A stretch of DNA of 64,000 nt from positions 62,001-126,000 of the forward strand of contig CAYFMQ010000002.1 in assembly GCA_964344255.1 (NCBI GenBank), in the 5' to 3' direction. Of this stretch, positions 1 through 7,472 are shown piece by piece (positions within the stretch are counted from its first letter, which is position 1; each line of letters starts with the position of its first letter). The notes beneath the pieces are model-generated. The model was not told the origin of the DNA. It saw only the letters and a program-made list of their open reading frames with translations, and did not search any database. A program made the position numbers and the translations under genes. The stretch is from JAJFIE01 sp964344255. Its GTDB lineage: Bacteria; Pseudomonadota; Alphaproteobacteria; Rhodospirillales; Casp-alpha2.

Positions 1-1981
1 CGATCAGGGTGGTACGTCCTTCGGTGATGTGGCCCAGATTGGCCTGCACGATGGCCTCGCTTTCCGGATCAAGGGCGCTGGTGGCCTCATCCATGATCAG
101 GAAGCGGGGCTGGCGCAGGATAGCGCGGGCGATGGCGAGGCGCTGTTTCTGTCCGCCGGACAGGTTGGCCGCGCCTTCCACCAGTTCCGTGTCATAGCCC
201 TGCGGCAGGCGCTGGATAAATTCATCCGCGCCGGCGATCTTGGCCGCCGAGACGATTTCCGAGAAAGCCGCATCGGGGCGAGCGAATGCGATGTTGTCGC
301 GCACCGTGCCCTTGAACAGGAAGCTTTCCTGCAGCACGACGCCCGTGTTCATGCGCATGTGCGCCAGGTCGATTTCGCGGGAATCGATACCGTCGATCCG
401 AATCAGGCCGGAGCTGGGACGATAGAGGCCCTGCAATGCGCGCAGGATAGAGCTCTTGCCCGAACCGGAGCGCCCAACCACGCCGATGATCTGACCGGCG
501 TCGATCTTGAAGGAAATGTTGTCGAGGGCGGGTTGACCATCCTTGTGATAGCGCATGGTGACGCCTTCGAATTCGATGGAGCCGCGGAAGCGGGGCGTCA
601 GACCGCCGGTGCTTTCGCGTTCGGATTTCTGGTTCATGACCTCGCCCAGCATTTTTACGGACAGGGCCGATTGCTGGAACTCGTTAACAAGGCCGACAGC
701 CTGGATCAGTGGGCCGCTAACCCGTGAAGCCAGCATGTTGAAGGCGATCAGCGCACCGATGGTCACGTCACCGGAAAAGACCATCTGGGCGCCGACGAAG
801 ATGATAACCATAGTCATCAGTTGCCCCAGGTACTTGGTCATGCCCTTGACCAGGTGCGAGATCTTGCCGACGGAAAGCTGCATGGATACTGCCTGCGCCG
901 TCGAATCCGCCCAGTCGCGTTCCTTGATGGGCTCGGTGGCCAGGGCTTTCAGTGTTTCCATGCCGCCGATGGTTTCCACCAGCATGGCCTGGCGCTTGCC
1001 TTCGGCCTGATAGAGAGCCTGCAGACGGCGGCGATAGGGACCTTTGATTAAGAGGGTGATCGCCGCGATGGTGGCCGTAAAGGCGATGACGATCCAGGCC
1101 AGTGTCGGAGAATAGAAGAACAGGATCGGCAGATAGACCAGAATAACGGTGGCATCCAGCATGGTGATGAACAGCCGTCCGGTGAGGAATTCGCGCACCG
1201 TGCCGGTCTGCTGCATGTGCTTGGTCAGCGCGCCGGCGGACGTGCCGCGGAAGAAGTTCATGGGCAGGCTCAAGAGCTTGTGGAACGTCCGGGTCGAAAC
1301 GCGGACGTCCATCTTGCCCGAAGCGTGCAGCAGCAGAATGCCCCTCAGGTATTCGATGATGGCGTTAAAGGTAAAGGCCACGAAAACACCGCCCGCCAGG
1401 ACGTAGAGGGTATCGATGGCCTGGTTGCCGATGACCTTGTCGAGGGTGATCTGGAAGAAAACGGGTGAAGACAGCGCCAGGACATGCATGAACAGCGCTG
1501 CGATGCCGATTTCGGCGAACAATGTCTTGTGGCGCAGAATTTCCGGCACGAACCAGCGGAACCCGAAAGGCTGGTTCTCGTCCATCAGCTTGTGGTTTTT
1601 CTTTAACAAAACCACCTCGCCGGTCCAGGCCTTTTCCAGCGTTTCCCGGTCGACCTTGATCAATTGCGACCCTTCCGCCAGGGGATCAATGATAACCGCC
1701 TTGGGCTCGGCGCCCAGCTGTTCCTGTTCCATCGACGCGATAACCACCCAGTTGCCGTTTCTCAGGCAGCACAGGACCGGCAGCGCCTTGCCGGCGTTGC
1801 ACAGATCATCCCAGTTGACAGTCTTGCTCTTGCCTTTAAGGCCAAGATCCTGGGCGATGCGGACGATACGCCGGGGTTCCGGTTCCGCCGTCAGGGCGTA
1901 ATCATGAACCACGCGTTCTACGGTGGTATGGGTGCCGTGGCGGCGTCCGACCAGTACCAGACAGGTTATTGCCGTATTCAT
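1..1981 (-). CDS. Type I secretion ABC exporter, HlyB-like (partial, 3' end off window)
   Basis: Inner-membrane ATPase/permease of a type I secretion system, probably exporting the RTX protein encoded just upstream. I translated it from the ATG at 1981, preceded by AAAGGAAA; it is open to the left edge (about 660 residues seen). An N-terminal C39-like domain (about 1-130) lacks the DCG catalytic cysteine motif, as in HlyB-type exporters that do not cleave a leader. A membrane domain follows, then the nucleotide-binding domain with Walker A GRSGSGKS, signature LSGGQKQR and Walker B FLIMDEAT. The H-loop lies beyond the edge. A membrane fusion protein may follow outside the window. Family assignment is firm; the substrate is inferred from adjacency and a shared promoter module. 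Confidence 0.93.
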   Translation of the reverse strand, partial: MNTAITCLVLVGRRHGTHTTVERVVHDYALTAEPEPRRIVRIAQDLGLKGKSKTVNWDDLCNAGKALPVLCCLRNGNWVVIASMEQEQLGAEPKAVIIDPLAEGSQLIKVDRETLEKAWTGEVVLLKKNHKLMDENQPFGFRWFVPEILRHKTLFAEIGIAALFMHVLALSSPVFFQITLDKVIGNQAIDTLYVLAGGVFVAFTFNAIIEYLRGILLLHASGKMDVRVSTRTFHKLLSLPMNFFRGTSAGALTKHMQQTGTVREFLTGRLFITMLDATVILVYLPILFFYSPTLAWIVIAFTATIAAITLLIKGPYRRRLQALYQAEGKRQAMLVETIGGMETLKALATEPIKERDWADSTAQAVSMQLSVGKISHLVKGMTKYLGQLMTMVIIFVGAQMVFSGDVTIGALIAFNMLASRVSGPLIQAVGLVNEFQQSALSVKMLGEVMNQKSERESTGGLTPRFRGSIEFEGVTMRYHKDGQPALDNISFKIDAGQIIGVVGRSGSGKSSILRALQGLYRPSSGLIRIDGIDSREIDLAHMRMNTGVVLQESFLFKGTVRDNIAFARPDAAFSEIVSAAKIAGADEFIQRLPQGYDTELVEGAANLSGGQKQRLAIARAILRQPRFLIMDEATSALDPESEAIVQANLGHITEGRTTLI

Positions 1982-2043
1982 GATCCGTTTCCTTTCTTTA
2001 ATCCCTGTACGTTTTGCCTGTTATGGATAGTTTCGATGGTTAA

Positions 2044-2086
2044 AGGTTAGTCGGCCCTGAAGTGAAAAAGGTTTCCAAAATGTTTC
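2044..2086 (-). promoter_or_regulatory. Promoter module P4 of the type I exporter gene
   Basis: On the minus strand two GAAAC sites 11 bp apart (2082-2086 and 2071-2075) are followed by exactly 19 bp after GGAAACCT and then a -10 like TAACCT (2044-2049). The predicted start near 2037 gives a leader of about 56 nt to the exporter ATG. No TTGACA-like -35 is present, which suggests an activator. The upstream GAAAC also lies in an inverted repeat (GTTTCT-gag-AGAAAC). The same 43-bp layout occurs three more times at 4254, 4431 and 4601. Confidence 0.65.
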
Positions 2087-2145
2087 TGAGAGAAACATTC
2101 TCTAACTCGTTGAAAATACGTTATTTTCACCCTCCGAAAGCGAAA

Positions 2146-2177
2146 CGGGCGGCCCGATATTCAATCGGAACCGCCCG
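2146..2177 (-). terminator. Hairpin after the RTX gene
   Basis: A CGGGCGG/CCGCCCG stem with an inner CGAT/ATCG stem lies 27 bp past the RTX stop codon. Read on the minus strand it is followed only by a weak U stretch (TTTCG), so it may be a leaky terminator or an mRNA 3' stabiliser between the RTX and exporter genes. Its stem core resembles those of the two terminators at 4324 and 4500. Confidence 0.55.
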
Positions 2178-2203
2178 CTGTTGGGTTGGAGGTTAAGGGG
2201 AAA

Positions 2204-4192
2204 TCAGGCGACCATGTCGTCAGCCTCGCTTTCCGCGACGTAGTCCATGGTCTCGGCCACAACGCTGTCGACGCTGAGGTGAGAGATCGATGGACCACCG
2301 CTTGCAAGGGCCTCATCGAGGGCATCGGACAGACGATCGACTACATGCGGGTTCACGTCGATATCCATCATCGGGCCAGAATCGCTGGTCATGGCACCGT
2401 CGAGAATATCCGCCATGGCGAAGTCCTTGCCGCCAATACGTACCGTTTCGACGCTGTTGTCACCAAGCTCGATCTCAATTTTGGAAAGGTCGTTCACGCC
2501 GGTTTCCGTGGATATCTCACGGAATGTCAGTTGCAGGGTGCTGCCGTCCTCCGACTTGTGGGCAAGCACGTTGATGCCATCCTGCTGCGACATGGTCTCG
2601 AAGACAAAGTTCACGTTCTCGCCGTCCAGGTTGTCGACCACGCCGCCCCGGATATCCAGGATATCGTGGCCGGAGCCACCGACGACAACGTCGTTGCCTT
2701 CGCCCAGGTGGGTGACAATGGTGTCGTCGCCGTCACCACCAATCATGACGTCGTTGCCGAAGCTGCCCAGCAGGGTGTCGTTACCGGCGCCGCCGTCGAG
2801 GACAGAGCCCTCGCCGTCCCTATCGTTGTAGAATTGCTTGCCGTCCGTCGTTGTGGACATGTCTCCCTGGACTTCTTCCAGAGTATCTTCAAGGCTCTTG
2901 GCGATACGGTAATCACCGCTAAATTCCTTGGCGCCGAGGCCGCCCGCAACCAACAGGTCATCGCCGTCGCCACCCGATAGCTCGGAACGCGCGCCCACCG
3001 CGACGATCACGTCATCGCCGGAGCCGCCTTCATAAGCGCCGTCGTCACTGCCGGAGACGATCACGTCGTTGTCCGCGCCGCCGTCGATCACATCGCCTGT
3101 GGTCTCGTTCTTGATGCGGATATAGTCGTCGCCCGCGCCGCCGTCGATCGTGACGTTCTCCTCCGGGTTCGCACCGGAATTGAACTCGGAACGGATGATG
3201 TCATTACCATCGCCGCCTTCAACCGTGACATTCGATGAAGCGTAGACGTCGATCCGGTCGTCGCCGACGCCGCCGATAACTGTTGAACCATCGCCCACGG
3301 TGTACATCCAGTCATTACCTTCACCGCCGTCGATGGTTCCGCCATCGACTTGTGCGTCATGCCCAACGGACATGCTGTCGCTACCCGCGCCGCCGTAAGC
3401 GGTGCTGTCACCGGCAACTCTCATCGTATCGTTACCGGCATCGCCGTACGCGACGTTGCTTTCACCGGTGACATTGACGGTATCTCTGCCGTCACCGCCG
3501 TTAACTGTGTTTCCAGATCCACTGACGGTAACCGTATCGTTTTCGGATCCGGCATCGATGGTGTTGCTGTCACCAGCAACCGTGACGGAGTCGTAGCCCT
3601 CACCGGCTGTGATCGTATTGCCGAACCCGTTAACGCTGACAGAGTCATTTCCGGTTCCGCTGTTGACCGTGTGGTGGTTACCGTTGGCGTTGATCGTATC
3701 GTCGCCTGCGCCGCCATCGACGGTGATGCGTTCACCATGGTGCACGGTCACGCTGTCGTTGCCGTCTCCGGCACCAACGAAGCTGTCCAGGCCATGAATA
3801 TGAACCGTGTCGTCGCCGGCGCCGGCGTCGATGAAGTTCTTTTGGCCTCCGAAATTGATGAAATCGTTGCCTTCGCCACCCTGGAGATTGTTCCAGTCGC
3901 CGTAGCCTTCGATCTTGTCGTTGCCTTCGCCGCCGTGAACCGTGTTGCCACCGCCCCAGACGGTCACGTGATCATCACCGGCGCCTGCCGCAACAGTATT
4001 GTAGTAACCCGAAACGGTCACGTCATCGTTGCCGTCACCGGCATCGACGGCGTTCCAGTTTCCGGTCACGCTGACGGTGTCGTTACCGCCGGCGGTGTTG
4101 ATTGAATTGCCTTGGCCCTGGACCGCGACCGAGTCGTCGGACGCACCGAAGTTCAGAACCGAGTTCCACAAGTTTGAAAAAGTGTTAGCCAT
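2204..4192 (-). CDS. RTX-type calcium-binding beta-roll protein, type I secretion substrate
   Basis: Predicted secreted or cell-surface protein of 662 residues. It has no N-terminal signal peptide. Residues about 30-515 are hemolysin-type repeats (GGxGxDxUx), for example GGEGNDKIE and GGAGDDYIR. In residues 38-260 the repeats have a strict 18-residue period in which one half keeps the G-N-D turn and the other has an Asn (47, 65, 83, 101, 119, then 192, 210, 228, 246). Residues about 520-662 are non-repetitive, acidic and end in DDMVA, which fits a C-terminal type I secretion signal. No enzymatic domain is visible, so an adhesin, matrix or S-layer-like role is only a guess. Start ATG has AGGAG 8 nt upstream. 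The HlyB-like exporter lies downstream. Confidence 0.92.
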   Translation of the reverse strand: MANTFSNLWNSVLNFGASDDSVAVQGQGNSINTAGGNDTVSVTGNWNAVDAGDGNDDVTVSGYYNTVAAGAGDDHVTVWGGGNTVHGGEGNDKIEGYGDWNNLQGGEGNDFINFGGQKNFIDAGAGDDTVHIHGLDSFVGAGDGNDSVTVHHGERITVDGGAGDDTINANGNHHTVNSGTGNDSVSVNGFGNTITAGEGYDSVTVAGDSNTIDAGSENDTVTVSGSGNTVNGGDGRDTVNVTGESNVAYGDAGNDTMRVAGDSTAYGGAGSDSMSVGHDAQVDGGTIDGGEGNDWMYTVGDGSTVIGGVGDDRIDVYASSNVTVEGGDGNDIIRSEFNSGANPEENVTIDGGAGDDYIRIKNETTGDVIDGGADNDVIVSGSDDGAYEGGSGDDVIVAVGARSELSGGDGDDLLVAGGLGAKEFSGDYRIAKSLEDTLEEVQGDMSTTTDGKQFYNDRDGEGSVLDGGAGNDTLLGSFGNDVMIGGDGDDTIVTHLGEGNDVVVGGSGHDILDIRGGVVDNLDGENVNFVFETMSQQDGINVLAHKSEDGSTLQLTFREISTETGVNDLSKIEIELGDNSVETVRIGGKDFAMADILDGAMTSDSGPMMDIDVNPHVVDRLSDALDEALASGGPSISHLSVDSVVAETMDYVAESEADDMVA

Positions 4193-4253
4193 TTTAAAGT
4201 CTCCTGTTTTTTAGCTCATGGTTCGCAGCCCCATGCCAGAACCTGATGAAACG

Positions 4254-4296
4254 TTTATAGGCCGCAAAAAACGCCAGGAGGTTTCTGGGTTGTTTC
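4254..4296 (-). promoter_or_regulatory. Promoter module P3 of the RTX gene
   Basis: On the minus strand GAAAC at 4292-4296 and 4281-4285 (11 bp apart) precede AGAAACCT, 19 bp, and TATAAA (4254-4259). The predicted start near 4247 gives a 55-nt leader to the RTX ATG, almost the same leader length as for the exporter gene. No -35 consensus is visible. Confidence 0.7.
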
Positions 4297-4323
4297 TGAA
4301 AACATTTTTTCAATCATGGGTAT

Positions 4324-4357
4324 AAAAAGGAGGGCGGGCGGCTCTTGGAGCCGCCCG
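4324..4357 (-). terminator. Intrinsic terminator of short transcript 2
   Basis: A perfect 10-bp stem (4335-4344 with 4348-4357, loop TTG) is followed on the minus strand by CCCTCC and a run of five T (4324-4328). It lies between promoter modules P2 and P3 and would end a transcript starting near 4424. Confidence 0.65.
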
Positions 4358-4424
4358 GTTGGAGGAGGGAGAGAGGGGAGGAAAAAAGAAGTGAGTGTCA
4401 GGGAGGGGAACTGCTCAACTTCTG
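4324..4424 (-). ncRNA. Candidate pyrimidine-rich short RNA 2 (about 101 nt)
   Basis: Bounded by promoter module P2 (start predicted near 4424) and the terminator at 4324-4357. It has no convincing open reading frame. The transcript carries several C/U blocks including CCUCC and CUCCUCC, complementary to Shine-Dalgarno sequences, in front of the terminator hairpin. It shares the 5' sequence GUUUUCAGA, the pyrimidine tract and the hairpin core with candidate RNA 1. It could instead be a decayed leader of a lost gene copy. Confidence 0.5.
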
Positions 4425-4430
4425 AAAACA

Positions 4431-4473
4431 TTTATACCCCAGCCGAAAAGCCAAAAGGTTTCCGAAATGTTTC
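4431..4473 (-). promoter_or_regulatory. Promoter module P2 (short RNA 2)
   Basis: On the minus strand GAAAC at 4469-4473 and 4458-4462 (11 bp apart) precede GGAAACCT, 19 bp, and TATAAA (4431-4436). No gene follows before the terminator at 4324-4357. Confidence 0.65.
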
Positions 4474-4499
4474 CGGATAAGTTTTTTCGTCACAGCCTT

Positions 4500-4530
4500 A
4501 AAAAAAATCGGGCGGCTGTTGAAGCCGCCC
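4500..4530 (-). terminator. Intrinsic terminator of short transcript 1
   Basis: An 8-bp GC-rich stem (4510-4517 with 4523-4530, five-base loop) is followed on the minus strand by GA and eight T (4500-4507). This is the most canonical rho-independent terminator in the window. Confidence 0.85.
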
Positions 4531-4594
4531 CTTGAAGTTTGAAAAGGGAGATAGAGGAGAGAGGAGATAAGAATGAAAAAGCATTCAAAATCTG
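4500..4594 (-). ncRNA. Candidate pyrimidine-rich short RNA 1 (about 95 nt)
   Basis: Bounded by promoter module P1 (start predicted near 4594) and the T8 terminator. No reading frame of note. The central part is an almost pure C/U tract containing UCUCCUCUCUCCUC, able in principle to pair with AGGAGA, the ribosome binding site of the RTX gene. Alphaproteobacteria have tandem stress-induced short RNAs with CCUCC anti-SD motifs (the CcsR/cuckoo type); relatedness here is inference from general layout only. Confidence 0.5.
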
Positions 4595-4600
4595 AAAACC

Positions 4601-4643
4601 GTTATACAGGCGCTCACAGGTCTTGAGGTTTCCGGAATGTTTC
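4601..4643 (-). promoter_or_regulatory. Promoter module P1 (short RNA 1)
   Basis: On the minus strand GAAAC at 4639-4643 and 4628-4632 (11 bp apart) precede GGAAACCT, 19 bp, and TATAAC (4601-4606). It begins 17 bp after the stop codon of the HPt gene. One-turn spaced direct repeats are the usual binding pattern of OmpR/PhoB-family regulators; which regulator acts here is not known. Confidence 0.65.
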
Positions 4644-4660
4644 CCGGCGGAAAAAAACGT

Positions 4661-5095
4661 TCACCCCATATCCGACAAAGCCTTCAACGCCTGATCGACA
4701 TGCCCCGGCAGTTCGCCGGAAAGCGTTTCCGCTTTTTCAATGTCACCGTCGAGGCAGGCCTGCTCGATTAACCGGCAAAGCTCGGACAAGGCCGCCAGAC
4801 CCAACGTTCGGGCGCTGCTTTTCAGGCTGTGGGCTTCGCGGTGCAGCAGTGTCCGGTCTCCGTCTTCAAGGGCTGTGGCAATTGTCTTGGATGAGTCGCC
4901 CGCCGTGTTATGGAATTCGGCAATTAGGGTCTGCATCAGATCGTCACCGTAATCTTCCTTGAGCTGGTTGATCTGAGACGGATCGAATACGGGCAAGGAA
5001 TCTGCATCATTCCCGTTACCTGAGCTTCCGTCGTCACCGCGCGGCTTGACACCCGATATGGCCGCCGCCATGCACGCCAGCCTGGAGGGACGCAT
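4661..5095 (-). CDS. HPt-domain protein, probably 5'-truncated
   Basis: The last about 105 residues form a histidine phosphotransfer domain: AHSLKSSARTLG holds the phospho-acceptor histidine, followed by the usual helical C terminus. Such domains relay phosphate between hybrid kinases and response regulators. The preceding stretch (GSSGNGNDADS) looks like an interdomain linker, and the first 20 residues overlap the antisense GntR remnant. Neither ATG (5095 or 5071) has a ribosome binding site. I infer that this is the tail of a larger phosphorelay protein cut at a breakpoint near 5040. It abuts promoter module P1, so it could have belonged to the signalling path that controls the RTX locus. 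Confidence 0.7.
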   Translation of the reverse strand: MRPSRLACMAAAISGVKPRGDDGSSGNGNDADSLPVFDPSQINQLKEDYGDDLMQTLIAEFHNTAGDSSKTIATALEDGDRTLLHREAHSLKSSARTLGLAALSELCRLIEQACLDGDIEKAETLSGELPGHVDQALKALSDMG

Positions 5096-5288
5096 CCGTC
5101 GGGCGCGTTACATGGCAAATACGTCGGAAGCACGCTGGGAAAAGGCCGTCAAGGAGCATGAGGAAATCCTCGATGCCCTGGAGCAACGCGACGGTGCGCG
5201 CCTTGCGTCCATTTTGAAACAACACCTGAAAAACAAATGCGCCACCGTCAGGGAGGCGCTTTTGAAAAACGAGAACCCAGCCAGCTAA
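5046..5288 (+). pseudogene. C-terminal remnant of a GntR-family (FCD) regulator
   Basis: The 80-residue frame matches only the last half of an FCD ligand-binding domain: RIRRARYMA, then EHEEILDALEQRD and a final HL helix. The N-terminal winged helix and the first half of FCD are absent, and the frame upstream (open back to 4977) encodes nothing FCD-like. The only starts are a TTG at 5046 and internal ATGs without a good ribosome binding site. It faces away from the HPt fragment, and both have lost their 5' parts at the same point near 5040. Confidence 0.75.
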
Positions 5289-5323
5289 AACTGCTCAGGA
5301 CCAGCCAGCGGTAACCTAAGGTT

Positions 5324-6406
5324 TCAGCCCAGTAACGCCTTTGCCGCCTCTTCCGGGTCCGGTAGCTTGCCGCGTTCCTCCCAGCGGTAGGCATAGGAAT
5401 AGGAGTGCATGTTCTCGATCCAATACCCGAAGTGGGTAGGCGGATACTTGGGCGGGTTGCTCGCGTCCGTACAGGTCGGCAGGCACTGGACCACCGTATC
5501 GTGGTTGGCGGCAAAGAACAGGGCGAATGAATAGCGCTTCCGGCCCGATGTGTTCAGCACCCGGTGCGGCGTCGAAACGAACAGGTCATTCGTCCAACGC
5601 ATCAGCATGTCGCCGATATTGATCACGAAGGTGCCGGGAATTGGCGGCGCCTCGATCCACTGACCGGCGCGGTTCTGGACCTGGAGCCCCTGCTCGCTCT
5701 GCCACAGCAGGGTGAAGCTTTCATAATCCGTGTGCGCGCCGATACCCACCTTGGCTTCATTCGGATCCGTATCGGGGTAGTAGAGCATACGCAACTGGGC
5801 GCAGGGCTTTGTCACCATGGGCTCAAAGAAATCCTCGGGCATATCAAGGGCAAGGGCAAACAGCCGATACATCCGTTTGCCCAGTTCGGTGGCCTCTTCG
5901 AAATACCTGTAGACGTCGCGCTGGAATTCCGGCATTTCCTTGGGCCACACATTGGGTCCCAACAGGGCGTTGCCCTTCAGGTGGTCCGGATCGTCCTCAG
6001 GCAACTCCAACCCGACCTCGTATCCCTCCTGCATGTCCATGATCATGGGATCGGCCGACAGCCCGCCAACGGGAACGTAACCTTTGTGCCGCTTCGACTT
6101 CATGACGTCGTATTGCAGCTTGACGTCTTCGGGCAGTTGATAAAAACGCTCCGTCGCCAGACGGGCCGCTTCGATGACGTCTTCGGAGATGCCGTGGTTC
6201 TTTATATAGAGGAAGCCCACATTAATCGCGGCTTCACGGGCGGCCTTTGCGGCTTCCAGCTTGGCGTCCATGTTGTCACCCGGCATGGCGCCGATGTCGA
6301 TCACGGGGATTTCGTCGAAGTCCACCCGGTCCGCGGAGAAATCCCGGCGGTCGGAAATATCCGTCGGGCGGATCTTGGCGGTTTCATCGTATTCGGGCAG
6401 ATCCAT
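5324..6406 (-). CDS. 2-oxoglutarate/Fe(II)-dependent oxygenase, isopenicillin N synthase-like
   Basis: Soluble non-heme iron oxygenase of 360 residues. It has the DIOX_N region (about 30-150, IPVIDIGAM and GFLYIKNHGI) and the 2OG-Fe(II) jelly-roll (about 190-300). The iron ligands are seen in AHTDYE (His, Asp) and STPHRV (His), and the co-substrate arginine in RYSF. The substrate cannot be told from sequence; relatives act on small metabolites. The start ATG follows AAGGACC. It is the last gene before the GntR remnant and reads towards it. Confidence 0.88.
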   Translation of the reverse strand: MDLPEYDETAKIRPTDISDRRDFSADRVDFDEIPVIDIGAMPGDNMDAKLEAAKAAREAAINVGFLYIKNHGISEDVIEAARLATERFYQLPEDVKLQYDVMKSKRHKGYVPVGGLSADPMIMDMQEGYEVGLELPEDDPDHLKGNALLGPNVWPKEMPEFQRDVYRYFEEATELGKRMYRLFALALDMPEDFFEPMVTKPCAQLRMLYYPDTDPNEAKVGIGAHTDYESFTLLWQSEQGLQVQNRAGQWIEAPPIPGTFVINIGDMLMRWTNDLFVSTPHRVLNTSGRKRYSFALFFAANHDTVVQCLPTCTDASNPPKYPPTHFGYWIENMHSYSYAYRWEERGKLPDPEEAAKALLG

Positions 6407-6500
6407 GATATCGGTCCTTACAAATACTCAATCGTCTGTTTATATATAGCCGGTATTTATAATCGGGCGCGGAAAAAATTACATATCCAAACAAGCACAC

Positions 6501-7370
6501 CTAGAAACCCGCCGTTGCCAACATGGCGAGACGGCCCGAAGGCGTTTCCGCCCACAACGTCATTTTGCCGCCACCTTCACGTTTGCCGCGGATGATAAAC
6601 GGCTCGTTGTCGAACAACGGCGCCAGCGCCTTGAAGGAAAAGCCCCGGATTGTCCGGTCACCTGCATGTTCAAGCGCCAGGTCCGCCAGCAGCGTCGCCG
6701 TCAGCGGCCCGTGGAACACGAGACCGGGATAGCCCTCCACGTCGCGGCAGTAGTCGATGTCGTAGTGAATACGGTGCCCGTTGAAGGTAAGGGCCGAATA
6801 CCGAAACAGCATGACCGCCGACGGTTCGATGGTGCGCGACCATTCGGCGCCTGCCGGCGGTTCGGGCGGTTCGGGCGGCGTCGATCCCGGTACCGGGTCT
6901 TCGCGGTAGACGATGTCGTGTTCTTCGGCCAGTCGCACTCCGCCATTCGTTCCGTCCGCTCCAGAAAACTCGTGGCGGACAGTGACGAAACACAGCTTAC
7001 CGGTGCGGCCCTCCTTCAGGGCGATATCCTTGATGGTCGAGGTTTTGCGGATTTCCTCGCCCAGCAGGATCGGTGTGTGGAACTCAAAACGTCCGCCGGC
7101 CCACATGCGCCGCGGCAAGGCGACGGGCGGGATAAAGCCGCCCAGTTTCGGATGCCCGTCCCGGCCCAGTTCACTGAGGTGCGAGGGCTCAAGGAAATAG
7201 ATCCAGTGCCACAGGGGTGGCAGCGGGTCGCCGTCCTTGGGCATAACCGACAAATCAAGGGTAGACGCCAGGAGTTGCGCCTGTTTCGAAGTGATCAGGT
7301 CGCTTGCCGTTTCCGTTTTGCCGATCCAGGTTTTGAGCGCCTGTTCGTCCAGGGTTGGCTCCGTTGTCAT
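6501..7370 (-). CDS. MaoC/FAS1-like dehydratase family protein (mesaconyl-CoA hydratase-like)
   Basis: About 289 residues with a double hotdog fold. The N-terminal half resembles the FAS1-like dehydratase domain (FEFHTPILLGEEI), and the C-terminal half has MaoC-type elements (RYSALTFNGHRIHYD, then PGLVFHGPLTATLLADL). Family members hydrate or dehydrate CoA thioesters such as mesaconyl-C4-CoA or 3-methylfumaryl-CoA. I chose the ATG at 7370 (MTTEPT) over 7418, because the extra 16 residues are not family-like. No other acyl-CoA genes flank it, so the pathway is unknown. Confidence 0.8.
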   Translation of the reverse strand: MTTEPTLDEQALKTWIGKTETASDLITSKQAQLLASTLDLSVMPKDGDPLPPLWHWIYFLEPSHLSELGRDGHPKLGGFIPPVALPRRMWAGGRFEFHTPILLGEEIRKTSTIKDIALKEGRTGKLCFVTVRHEFSGADGTNGGVRLAEEHDIVYREDPVPGSTPPEPPEPPAGAEWSRTIEPSAVMLFRYSALTFNGHRIHYDIDYCRDVEGYPGLVFHGPLTATLLADLALEHAGDRTIRGFSFKALAPLFDNEPFIIRGKREGGGKMTLWAETPSGRLAMLATAGF

Positions 7371-7472
7371 AGTATAACAGATTGGCGCGATCCACCTTGC
7401 ACGGCAAATGAATTTCACACTAATTTCGACGTATCTAATTATTTATCCGTTATGACGGGTTGTGAGGAACGC

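Noticed and set aside
3350..4105. 251-residue plus-strand frame and others opposite the RTX gene
   Set aside because: The frames run antisense to strictly periodic repeats, which keep several frames open. They encode low-complexity Val/Asp/Gly sequence with no ribosome binding site.
4244..4650. ECF sigma factor promoters (GGAAC-type -35) in the RTX array
   Set aside because: The motif is GGAAACC rather than GGAAC, the spacing to the -10 is 19 bp and the -10 is TATAAx. The second GAAAC 11 bp upstream fits tandem activator binding better.
6666..7472. Long N-terminal extension of the TPR gene
   Set aside because: Lies antisense to the dehydratase gene and is Arg/Gly-rich without homology; a good ribosome binding site marks the start at 7473.
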